Part shown: positions 7,746-14,353 of the stretch, piece after piece | Position numbering within the stretch: position 1 is the first letter of the stretch | Layout of the letters: each line of letters begins with the position of its first letter | IMG/VR virus record: IMGVR_UViG_3300006734_000033 | Span: 1 to 27,487 of that record | DNA length: 27,487 nucleotides | Reading direction: 5' to 3' (one strand) | From: a virus | Made by a program: the position numbers and the translations under genes | The notes under the pieces: model-generated | What the model saw: the letters and a program-made list of their open reading frames with translations, nothing else | Database searches by the model: none | Told to the model about the DNA's origin: nothing

Positions 7746-8300
7746 TTAATTACATCCTACGGTTTTACAAACTATCTTCTCTAATCTTTTTAGAGCATAG
7801 TTATACATTTCCATTCCTAAAGAAGGACTACTACAATATTCAACTTTTGCAATAGCACCATCAATAAGCGTTTTAATAAATTGCATTTCTTGAATCAAAT
7901 CTTGTTTTTCACTAGACGGTTCACATGTTTGCAAATCAATATCACATAAAGTTTTGTAGTATAAATTTAAAATTTTTGTAACTCTTAAATGATTGTACTC
8001 TACATAAACTTTATCATTTGGCGCAACACTATACTTAATAATATAAACACCATCCGGAAGATCAGATCTATTTTCTTCACAATCAGTTTTTTGAATACCA
8101 AGATCACAAGCTGTGATGTCTAAGAAAAAACCCTTGCTCACTTTTACAAGAGCTCCTGCATTAAATCCAGGAACGGTGATTAACAACTCTTCACAATCAA
8201 CGGCTAATAAAGTTGAATATTGACTAGTATCTCTTATAGATAAAATTTCACAGTTTGCTACGGTGGGTACCTCTAAGCTTAAAATATGTTTACTGGCCAT
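7746..8300 (-). CDS. Conserved tail-region virion protein (184 aa)
   Basis: I recognise this as a family common in Bacteroidota phages, without a known structure. It opens with a beta-rich domain (about 1-105; VDCEELLITVPGFNAGALVK, LPDGVYIIKYSVAPNDKVYV) followed by a helical C-terminal part (about 108-184) that includes EYNHLRVTKILNLYYKTLCD and GMEMYNYALKRLEKI. Cys residues occur through the whole chain. The family typically lies next to Cys-rich small proteins and fibre genes, as here. A beta-sandwich plus helical bundle is what one expects of a tail or fibre-attachment adaptor, but that is inference. It is the first gene of the appendage transcript: a 115-base gap with a terminator and a promoter-like TATATTTG box precedes it, the box ending 15 bases before ATG. 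Confidence 0.85.
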   Translation of the reverse strand: MASKHILSLEVPTVANCEILSIRDTSQYSTLLAVDCEELLITVPGFNAGALVKVSKGFFLDITACDLGIQKTDCEENRSDLPDGVYIIKYSVAPNDKVYVEYNHLRVTKILNLYYKTLCDIDLQTCEPSSEKQDLIQEMQFIKTLIDGAIAKVEYCSSPSLGMEMYNYALKRLEKIVCKTVGCN

Positions 8301-8314
8301 AATGACTGGATTTA

Positions 8315-8341
8315 CAAATATAGATTATATGTATAATATAC
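8315..8341 (-). promoter_or_regulatory. Bacteroidota-type promoter-like element
   Basis: On the minus strand GTATATTATACATATAATC is followed by TATATTTG (complement of 8315-8322), a full match to the TAnnTTTG -7 box of Bacteroidota promoters, 15 bases before the ATG of the 184-aa gene. No clear TTG -33 box sits at the usual distance. It lies immediately after the terminator of the 487-aa gene, where a new transcript should start. Confidence 0.55.
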
Positions 8342-8360
8342 TAAAAAAAACAAAACATAA

Positions 8361-8394
8361 AAAAAGAAAGGTGGAATATTTCTATCCCACCTTC
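8361..8394 (-). terminator. Rho-independent terminator of the 487-aa structural gene
   Basis: On the minus strand AAGGTGG (complement of 8387-8393) pairs with CCACCTT (complement of 8368-8374). The stem is followed by TCTTTTTTT and further T-rich sequence. It lies 22 bases beyond the stop codon and isolates this gene from the appendage operon. Confidence 0.88.
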
Positions 8395-8415
8395 TCTTAT
8401 AGTTACTAATATTTA

Positions 8416-9879
8416 TTAGTCAATGTTAGGTTCAAATGCAATTGGATTACCAGATCCATTAGCAACAGTAACAATCTGAGCTATCAAAGCATCCATCAAA
8501 GCTTGATTAGCTGAATCGGTACACTTAACGTAAATTTTGTAAACATACTGATCATTATCAAACACACCAGTAGGGTTGTTCAACCTAGGAATGCTGTGCT
8601 GAATATAATAAGTTTTGTACAAAGCATCACGGTCAATTGCACTCAAGATATCATCAGATCCTTCAATTTCACGAATACGTGCTGAATCCAGATTTCCTTG
8701 ATTATAAGGAGACTGCATGTAAGCTTCAGTCAAGAGAACATCTCTTAATACAGTTTCACCTGAAGTTTGCTGCATTGTACCAGGAGTTAGAGTTACAACA
8801 CCACAATCATTACAAGGATCACCAGTTTCGTCCAATATAGAAGCAGTCAGCTGTACAGGTTCTTTTTCATAATGATCACGAGTATCAAATGAACAATTAC
8901 CAAACTTAGTATCTACATAAGCACCTTGGAAGGTAACACAAGCAGTTACTTTAGCAGCAACAGGGTCGGTAGATGGGTTATAACCACCAAACAATACTTT
9001 GTCAATAGTATAAGTAGCAGTTTGAGTAACAGATGTTACAGTAACGGTAGCATCGTTGTTACCACCAACAATAGTTATAACATCAGCTAAAGTGTAACCA
9101 TTACCATAGTTACCAATAGATACTCCTGTTACAATACCACCAGCAACAACAATGTTCACGGTAAGACCAGAACCGGTACCTCCAGTAGTTGGTACATCGT
9201 TGTAAGTACCATCTGTATAACCAGTACCACCAACAAGCGAACCTACACCGTCAACAGCATTCAAAGCAGTTGCTGAAATTTCAATTCCACCACCGGTTTT
9301 CTCTTTTACAAAAGGTGTGATAATAGGATCTTGCAACAACATGTGAGCAGCTTTAGCAAGAGCAACAGCAGGGTCAAGATACTTTTGACCATCAATACAG
9401 CAGTTACCAGGATAACTGTTAACGTTTGCATTACCTGAACTATCACCAATTGCATAAGCATTGTGATTCAAGAAACGAAGTGCTGGAGATCCTTTAACAT
9501 CCAGACGAAGAAACAAATTAGATCCACAAGGAGCACAATCTGAATCTACACAAACTTTTACTGTAGCTGCAGTAGCAGTCTGACATTCAGAAGACCACAT
9601 TCTGCTGATAAATCTAGGATTGATTCCTTTAGATTTTACAGATTCGCTGTAACCTCCATGACCGGGATTGTTACCAATGTTGTCTTGAGTGTGAAAACTA
9701 CCTTGTACAAGATAAAAAAGTTCACCAAGAGTAATAGGACCACCCGCTGAAGCTTGAACAGAAGCCCAAGATTGAACTACTTCAAACTGACCAGGGGTAA
9801 ATGCGGAAGTCTTAGTTCCCGCAGCAGCAAAGCTATTGACTACAAATGCTTTGCTAAACGCATGATTAAAATAAGCCAT
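8416..9879 (-). CDS. Major structural protein candidate with inserted Gly-rich domain (487 aa)
   Basis: It starts MAYFNHAFSKAFVVNSF and contains GGYSESVKSKGINPRFISRM and DVKGSPALRFLNHNAYAI, segments I recognise from a structural-protein family frequent in phages of Bacteroidota; its exact role (tail tube, sheath-like or decoration) is not known to me. Residues about 209-284 form a separate Gly/Val-rich domain with GGTGYTDGTYNDVPTTGGTG and GNYGNGYTLADVITI, a module seen inserted in unrelated phage structural proteins. The chain then returns to the family sequence (YTIDKVLFGGYNPSTDPVAA). Cys pairs (CAPCGS, NCCID, CNDCG) are numerous. It is a single-gene transcript: an 83-base control region before it and a strong terminator after it suggest high expression, as for a major virion protein. 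A plus-strand frame near its 3' end is a shadow. Confidence 0.88.
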   Translation of the reverse strand: MAYFNHAFSKAFVVNSFAAAGTKTSAFTPGQFEVVQSWASVQASAGGPITLGELFYLVQGSFHTQDNIGNNPGHGGYSESVKSKGINPRFISRMWSSECQTATAATVKVCVDSDCAPCGSNLFLRLDVKGSPALRFLNHNAYAIGDSSGNANVNSYPGNCCIDGQKYLDPAVALAKAAHMLLQDPIITPFVKEKTGGGIEISATALNAVDGVGSLVGGTGYTDGTYNDVPTTGGTGSGLTVNIVVAGGIVTGVSIGNYGNGYTLADVITIVGGNNDATVTVTSVTQTATYTIDKVLFGGYNPSTDPVAAKVTACVTFQGAYVDTKFGNCSFDTRDHYEKEPVQLTASILDETGDPCNDCGVVTLTPGTMQQTSGETVLRDVLLTEAYMQSPYNQGNLDSARIREIEGSDDILSAIDRDALYKTYYIQHSIPRLNNPTGVFDNDQYVYKIYVKCTDSANQALMDALIAQIVTVANGSGNPIAFEPNID

Positions 9880-9962
9880 TTTTTTTAAATTTAAATTTTA
9901 CAAACAAACATTATGTGCAACACGCACATACTTAATATACAAAAATTTTATTAAATACCAAA
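9880..9962 (-). promoter_or_regulatory. Control region with 7-bp dyad upstream of the 487-aa gene
   Basis: The gap holds an inverted repeat, TATGTGC (9912-9918) and GCACATA (9924-9930) around AACAC. Next to it is GTATATTA (complement of 9933-9940), preceded on the minus strand by TTTTTG. The segment 9926-9949 recurs with small indels at 6936-6960. The ATG is preceded by TTAAATTTAAAAAAA, with no Shine-Dalgarno site. Promoter function is inferred. Confidence 0.5.
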
Positions 9963-10460
9963 TTAAGCCAGAAAAATTAATTTATATTTTGCAGCATTAA
10001 TTGCATCCTTTACTGTATCCAAAAGATTTACAATTTCAGTGTGAGGCATAACCGCCTGAAGTTCATCTACTTGCATTTTCATTTGACGCAAATATTCAAT
10101 AGCATCACTAACGCTTTCTAAAACAGCAGGTCCCTGACCTTCATATTTTAAAAGTACTTCACACGCTCCTTGATAACCTTCAGCAATTGAATCTGACAAA
10201 CCAGGTAATGCTTCATAAATTTCACCAAGTGCGTTGTGTTGTGCGTATGAGCCGGGTCCTGTTACTTGCAAATGCAACTTATGAAAACTAGTGGCAGCAT
10301 TCATAAGTTCTTGCACCAAAGAACCAGTCATATCATCAACCTTTTGCATTTCAAGTGATCTTCCAGATTCAGCTCTTTTAAGCATGGGTTTTTCTTGAGT
10401 TTTCATAGCATCATAACTCATGCTTGGTTTTATTTTTAAAGATCTTTTAGTATAATCCAT
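9963..10460 (-). CDS. Ferritin/Dps-like four-helix protein (165 aa)
   Basis: The first 40 residues are basic and disordered-looking (MDYTKRSLKIKPSMSYDAMK). From about residue 45 the sequence is four amphipathic helices: LVQELMNAATSFHKLHLQVT, then SYAQHNALGEIYEALPGLSD with SIAEGYQGACEVLLK, followed by two more helices to the C-terminus. The His-containing first helix, QHNALGEIYEALP and the acidic EGYQG segment resemble Dps/ferritin-like folds; I believe related phage proteins are grouped as DUF5856, though I cannot check. The classic metal-binding set is incomplete by eye, so ferroxidase activity is doubtful. It begins 2 bases after the 234-aa ring-like gene, and its stop precedes the 487-aa gene's control region. 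Confidence 0.78.
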   Translation of the reverse strand: MDYTKRSLKIKPSMSYDAMKTQEKPMLKRAESGRSLEMQKVDDMTGSLVQELMNAATSFHKLHLQVTGPGSYAQHNALGEIYEALPGLSDSIAEGYQGACEVLLKYEGQGPAVLESVSDAIEYLRQMKMQVDELQAVMPHTEIVNLLDTVKDAINAAKYKLIFLA

Positions 10461-10462
10461 AA

Positions 10463-11167
10463 TTAGTTATTTCTTTCTGCAGCCTGTTGTTCTCTCTGCA
10501 TTTGGTTAAAGTTTTCAATATCACCAGCAATCAAAGCTGCTGTATCATCTAAAATTAATTCAACAATATCATCCTTAAATTCTGAAATTACATCTGCTGT
10601 AGATGGTGTCCCAGTATAAGGATTAATTACACCAGCAAATTCAATTTTTCGCGGTTGTCTATAATACGTAAGAACAGGATTTATAATAGTAAAATCTCTC
10701 ACATAGATTCTAATTTGATTATTAATCATTGTAAGAAATGTTTCCCCCCAATCAAAATCTGGTCTTTTAAGTGTATCTCTAAGGTATAAATCTACATTAG
10801 CTTCTTCGCCTAAATAAACAGTCATTGATCGGGGATCAGGACAACATTCTGAAACAGCATCTGTGCTAACTCTTTTATATTCTAAATAGTCAGCAGGTGG
10901 AAAGTTGGTTGTTTGAAAATATTTATCCGTTGCTGTTCCTGTTAACGGTAGTTCTGTAAGCAATATTTGTAAATCATCAATTCTTCTCTTAGATAACTCA
11001 TCACCTTCTTTATAAAGATTATTGCCATGAAGCATTCTTCTGCACCACTCTACTTGAGCTTTGTTAAATGCTTCAATAACCTGCCAGTTTTCTAGATTAT
11101 CATAATCATTACTAGACAGTTTATTTAACCTTTGTTTAAGTTTTAACCTAAGAGTTTGATTATTCAT
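10463..11167 (-). CDS. Ring/adaptor-like virion protein (234 aa)
   Basis: The protein has a helical N-terminal domain (MNNQTLRLKLKQRLNKLSSN through NWQVIEAFNKAQVEWCRRML), a beta-rich middle domain (about 80-185; ADYLEYKRVSTDAV, NNQIRIYVRDFTIINPVLTY, YRQPRKIEF) and a helical C-terminal end (SEFKDDIVELILDDTAALIA). This is the layout of gp6-type head-tail adaptors and of the ring proteins of short-tailed phages. I recognise it as a conserved structural protein of crAss-like phages. It likely docks on the portal or on another ring. It lies 7 bases after the 338-aa gene and 2 bases before the ferritin-like gene. Placement among the rings is inference. Confidence 0.83.
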   Translation of the reverse strand: MNNQTLRLKLKQRLNKLSSNDYDNLENWQVIEAFNKAQVEWCRRMLHGNNLYKEGDELSKRRIDDLQILLTELPLTGTATDKYFQTTNFPPADYLEYKRVSTDAVSECCPDPRSMTVYLGEEANVDLYLRDTLKRPDFDWGETFLTMINNQIRIYVRDFTIINPVLTYYRQPRKIEFAGVINPYTGTPSTADVISEFKDDIVELILDDTAALIAGDIENFNQMQREQQAAERNN

Positions 11168-11174
11168 AATTTAA

Positions 11175-12191
11175 TTATATTGACCAATAAGGTTCTACCT
11201 TCTCTAACAACATTGTAAGTATTTCTTCATTAACCGGATCTTTCAAAAACTCAACAACCTCAATAGGTCTTTTACCAAGTCTAGCATTACCATCTAATGT
11301 TTCAATCCAACCGTTGGATTTAGGAACAATAAATCTATAAAACATTGCATCTTTAACAAGAGCTCTAATTTTAAGATCCTCCATGTTAGAACCGGCTGCA
11401 TCAATAAACAACTTAGCTGCTCTGGTTTTATTAGATTCACTTCCTTCACCAACAATAAAAGCATCCATATTTTCATACAAAATATCATTTGGTGTACTTT
11501 TAGTATATTGGGTGCTATCCGCATCTACAACCTTAGCCACATACATTAGCTTATTAGTATTTTTATCATAGAGTTTTTGCAATTCACTAATTGCTTTATT
11601 TCTAAGTTTAGTAGACTCTGTTCTTGTAGTTACTGTTTCTTCTAACTGATCTAAGTAAAATTTAGGAGGATTTATTGATTTCTTAGCGTCTTTCAAAGAC
11701 TTAGCAACAATTGAAAATCCCCCGGCATTAATTGCATAAAGTTTAATCAAATCGTAAGGATCAGAATCAGGATCTAAATAAACAGGATCATTACCACATC
11801 TTAAACTGATACGTGACCAAAATTTATCATTGTCTGGTTTAAGTAATGTAACTTTATTCCAAAAATCTTTGTCTTCTAAATCAAGTACGTTAGCTGCAAG
11901 TTCTGCTTCAAGTTGTGCTACAACTCTCCTAATTTCTTTAACTTTAATTTCTCTTTCACCAGGAGGTAGTTTTTTTACATCAGGAGCAAACTCATTCAAT
12001 CCTGTAACATATCTTTTAACACCGTTAAGTTCAAGACATGCTAAAGATTCTTCGTGCCACACTCCATCATAAAGTGCCATTCCATAGTTTTCCAGTCCCA
12101 TGTTCTGTTTGTTGGGATCAAAATAAGGTCTAATTGCAATAGACCTACTTTTGTTTTGCTGATACTTTTCTACAATTGTGTAATCATTCAT
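11175..12191 (-). CDS. Unknown structural-module protein (338 aa)
   Basis: I do not recognise a fold with confidence. Residues 1-60 contain IRPYFDPNKQNMGLENYGMA and a short beta segment (MALYDGVWHEESLACLELNG). About 75-110 is a charged helix (REIKVKEIRRVVAQLEAELA). The remainder is mostly helical, with KLRNKAISELQKLYDKNTNK and a C-terminal DPVNEEILTMLLEKVEPYW. There are no Cys clusters, transmembrane segments or catalytic signatures. The gene opens a transcript: a 102-base region with a palindromic hairpin and a TACCTTTG box precedes it, and the ring-like gene follows 7 bases later. Position between the surface-protein cassette and a ring-like gene suggests a virion or assembly role. Two small plus-strand frames inside are shadows. 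Confidence 0.85.
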   Translation of the reverse strand: MNDYTIVEKYQQNKSRSIAIRPYFDPNKQNMGLENYGMALYDGVWHEESLACLELNGVKRYVTGLNEFAPDVKKLPPGEREIKVKEIRRVVAQLEAELAANVLDLEDKDFWNKVTLLKPDNDKFWSRISLRCGNDPVYLDPDSDPYDLIKLYAINAGGFSIVAKSLKDAKKSINPPKFYLDQLEETVTTRTESTKLRNKAISELQKLYDKNTNKLMYVAKVVDADSTQYTKSTPNDILYENMDAFIVGEGSESNKTRAAKLFIDAAGSNMEDLKIRALVKDAMFYRFIVPKSNGWIETLDGNARLGKRPIEVVEFLKDPVNEEILTMLLEKVEPYWSI

Positions 12192-12218
12192 ACTTTATTG
12201 GTTTTTAAATTATTAACT

Positions 12219-12239
12219 CAAAGGTACATATTTATGTAC
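12219..12239 (-). promoter_or_regulatory. Promoter-like TACCTTTG box overlapping a dyad
   Basis: On the minus strand GTACATAAATATGTAC (complement of 12224-12239) is a 7-bp inverted repeat with a 2-base centre. Its right arm runs into TACCTTTG (complement of 12219-12226), matching the Bacteroidota TAnnTTTG -7 box, 27 bases before the ATG of the 338-aa gene. Overlap of dyad and box would fit an operator, though no regulator is identified. Confidence 0.5.
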
Positions 12240-12260
12240 AATTATTGTTTATAGTTCTAA

Positions 12261-12280
12261 AGTCAGGTTAAAACCTGACT
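12261..12280 (-). terminator. 20-base palindrome / hairpin after the 107-aa gene
   Basis: AGTCAGGTT and AACCTGACT form a perfect nine-base-pair stem with a 2-base centre, 13 bases beyond the stop of the 107-aa gene. On the minus strand it is followed by TTAGAACT rather than a T run, so termination would be weak. A protein-binding palindrome or a processing hairpin is an alternative. Confidence 0.5.
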
Positions 12281-12293
12281 AAAGTTATATGAA

Positions 12294-12617
12294 TTAAAAT
12301 CTAATTTGCTTGTGCTCTCCGTTTACTCTGCAATTAATTATACCTGTAAAATTTTCAAAAACATCAGCACTAATTAACTCATAAGAATCTGATTCTTTTA
12401 ATTCAGGCTTTTTAGAGTCGTACAAAGATATTAGTTCATTAGATTTACTTGCATCTACTTCACTTGTTCTTTGAGATTTGATAGTTTCTATCAATGATTC
12501 TTTAGCTTGTCTATCTGAATCTTCTTTTGACATCAGTAGAGTTTTTTGTTCTTCTGTTAATTCTACTTGTTTAATTTCTGTCCAAACACCTTGTGTTGTT
12601 AATTGATATTGTTTCAT
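12294..12617 (-). CDS. Small hypothetical at the end of the surface cassette (107 aa)
   Basis: Function not recognised. It begins MKQYQLTTQGVWTEIKQVEL and ends with a beta-like tail (ENFTGIINCRVNGEHKQIRF), with a charged helical middle (residues 20-70; TEEQKTLLMSKEDSDRQAKE). Proteins with this opening and closing are common in phages of Bacteroidota, at the end of fibre or structural gene sets, and could be fibre-assembly helpers or capsid-bound minor proteins; I cannot decide. It lies 5 bases after the beta-solenoid gene, so the two are made together, and is followed by a palindromic hairpin. Confidence 0.78.
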   Translation of the reverse strand: MKQYQLTTQGVWTEIKQVELTEEQKTLLMSKEDSDRQAKESLIETIKSQRTSEVDASKSNELISLYDSKKPELKESDSYELISADVFENFTGIINCRVNGEHKQIRF

Positions 12618-12622
12618 GATTA

Positions 12623-13696
12623 TTATCCTTGATTATTTTCTACATTAGTTCCATCTAAACACATTCTTGTTTGACCTAAGCCTGACACGGTTTGAAAAGT
12701 TCCTGCTGTTTTTTTGCACCAATAAATCTTTCCGGTCAATGAGCCTGTTAGACCATTATTATTTCCAAAAGACTTGTTGCCTCCGACACAACTATAAAAA
12801 ACTCCACTACAAGTACCTCCTGTGCCGAACGTCTCATCTCCACCCTCACATTCATAAAACGTTCCGGAAGCCGTACCGCTATATGAGCCAAATGAATAAT
12901 CTCCGGCAATACAATTTCTAAAAACGCCCGATGCCACACCAAACCCATAAAACCAATCAATCCCAAAAGAATCTGTACCTGATTTACAATTTGTAAAGGT
13001 TCCGGACGCTTGTGCAGTACCCGCTCCTGCGTAAGCAAAACTAAAATCTCCCGCAATGCAATTAGTAAAAACCCCTGAAACTGTAACCACACGGGTTGGT
13101 GTACCATTTTGGCTTACCCCAAACGAATAATTACCCCCTGCACAATCTATAAAAGTTCCATTTACTGTAATATCGTCGTTAGATTTAAAACCAAAGGAAT
13201 AATCACCACCTTTGCAATTTTCAACTTTTAACAAGCTTTGATGACTTGCAACAGTAAACGGCTTGGTACCAACATCTACACCTTTTACGTATATATCATT
13301 TCCAGTTACCGCAATTGTACCTGCTGCATTTGCAGAATTAAAAATAATACTTCTATTTCCGTCTAAAGATACCAAATCAATATACTCAACTTCCATTGTA
13401 AAAGCCGTAGAACCAAAATTATAGTAACCAGGTGATGCTATAATAGTAATCCTGTTTGTTGGACTTGGAGACATTGTTTTAGCTGTGTCATATGCTGACT
13501 GAAGCTCTGCTGCATTTTCAGTGTCTGTTCCGTTAGCGTATACAAAAACATAACTTGTCCCTAATAACTCAGGAGGAGCAGGAGGAATAACAGAACTTAC
13601 AGCTTCAATAAAACTTTCATTTGTTATCAAGTCACTCCAAGTATTATTTAAATTTTGACCAATGTGGTTTGTTTCCCCTTTAAAATATGTTGCCAT
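12623..13696 (-). CDS. Cys-ladder beta-solenoid surface protein (357 aa)
   Basis: Residues 1-40 (MATYFKGETNHI, NESFIEAVSSVIPPAPPE) match the start of the 227-aa gene upstream in pattern and probably attach the protein to the particle. About 45-150 is a beta-rich segment with right-handed beta-helix character (AYDTAKTMSP, NRITIIASPGYYNFGSTAFT). From residue 161 the sequence CxxGxxSFG recurs at about 161, 185, 213, 237, 262, 283 and 303, with a degenerate copy at 327, each preceded by GxFxxC. Units are 20-28 residues, the spacing of a beta-solenoid coil with a Cys stacked in each turn. The product is likely a capsid or tail surface fibre/adhesin. It follows the glycosyltransferase by 23 bases. 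Overlapping frames on both strands are shadows. Confidence 0.85.
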   Translation of the reverse strand: MATYFKGETNHIGQNLNNTWSDLITNESFIEAVSSVIPPAPPELLGTSYVFVYANGTDTENAAELQSAYDTAKTMSPSPTNRITIIASPGYYNFGSTAFTMEVEYIDLVSLDGNRSIIFNSANAAGTIAVTGNDIYVKGVDVGTKPFTVASHQSLLKVENCKGGDYSFGFKSNDDITVNGTFIDCAGGNYSFGVSQNGTPTRVVTVSGVFTNCIAGDFSFAYAGAGTAQASGTFTNCKSGTDSFGIDWFYGFGVASGVFRNCIAGDYSFGSYSGTASGTFYECEGGDETFGTGGTCSGVFYSCVGGNKSFGNNNGLTGSLTGKIYWCKKTAGTFQTVSGLGQTRMCLDGTNVENNQG

Positions 13697-13719
13697 TTTA
13701 TTTATTATTTTATTGTTTA

Positions 13720-14352
13720 TTATATAGTTAAATCGTGTGATTGAAAAAATACACTTTCAGATGCTAACATTTCTTCTTTAGTAGATAATTCCCAATTATT
13801 CCATTTTTTATCTAGAAGTTCAATAGTTAAATCTATTTTAGATAATGCTATCATCAAAGCCCATTCATCATATTCATACTTTGATGTACCTTTATCAATA
13901 TCATATAACTTTTCTCTTTCAAGATATTCATATTGCCATTGATCACAAATCTTTTTAGCTATTTCAAGATTTTTAAAGTACATAAAACCACTATTAATTT
14001 TATGACCATGAAAATCAAAAGCATCTTGTCTAATTTTATCAGGCAAGTACCATTTACCTTGATATGGCACGTAAGCAAAATCCGTATCTTCTTTTACACT
14101 AAATGTTTCAAATGGATTTTCCATTAACGTAAACATATCTGCATCCATAAATATAACAGAACCATCTGCATTATCTATGTAATTAGCAAAATTACATTTG
14201 TGCCACAATCCATTAATTAAAGGATCACTGTTAACCTCAACGTAATTATCACTTGCTTTTGTAAACACTTCTATTGGAAGATCAACAGTACGCTTTAAAC
14301 GTAATGCTTCCTTCTCATATTGTTCTCCTATTGCTACTGAAAATAGTTTCAT
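13720..14352 (-). CDS. GT-A-type glycosyltransferase (210 aa)
   Basis: A nucleotide-sugar-dependent glycosyltransferase by fold. MKLFSVAIGEQYEKEALRLK is the opening strand-helix. GSVIFMDADMF (Asp70, Asp72) is the DxD metal/nucleotide motif after a hydrophobic strand. HKINSGFMYFKN (about 117-128), YEYDEWALMIAL (about 159-170, the acidic base region) and FFQSHD (about 202-207) are typical of glycogenin/LgtC-like GT-A enzymes. No signal peptide or membrane segment is seen, so it acts in the cytoplasm. It lies 1 base after the 227-aa gene and 23 bases before the beta-solenoid gene, within a set of probable surface proteins. Modification of these virion proteins is therefore the simplest idea; host cell-surface or phage DNA sugars are alternatives. 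It appears intact and full-length for a minimal GT-A domain. Confidence 0.85.
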   Translation of the reverse strand: MKLFSVAIGEQYEKEALRLKRTVDLPIEVFTKASDNYVEVNSDPLINGLWHKCNFANYIDNADGSVIFMDADMFTLMENPFETFSVKEDTDFAYVPYQGKWYLPDKIRQDAFDFHGHKINSGFMYFKNLEIAKKICDQWQYEYLEREKLYDIDKGTSKYEYDEWALMIALSKIDLTIELLDKKWNNWELSTKEEMLASESVFFQSHDLTI

Positions 14353-14353
14353 A

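Noticed and set aside
8416-9879. The 487-aa protein as the major capsid protein
   Set aside because: The 539-aa product directly after portal and scaffold fits the capsid position better and ends at the strongest terminator. The 487-aa protein is kept as a second major structural candidate.
12748-13107. Alternative minus-strand frame within the solenoid gene
   Set aside because: It is the +1/+2 shadow of the repeat region. The repeated DNA keeps other frames open. The main frame has the regular CxxGxxSFG pattern, this one does not.
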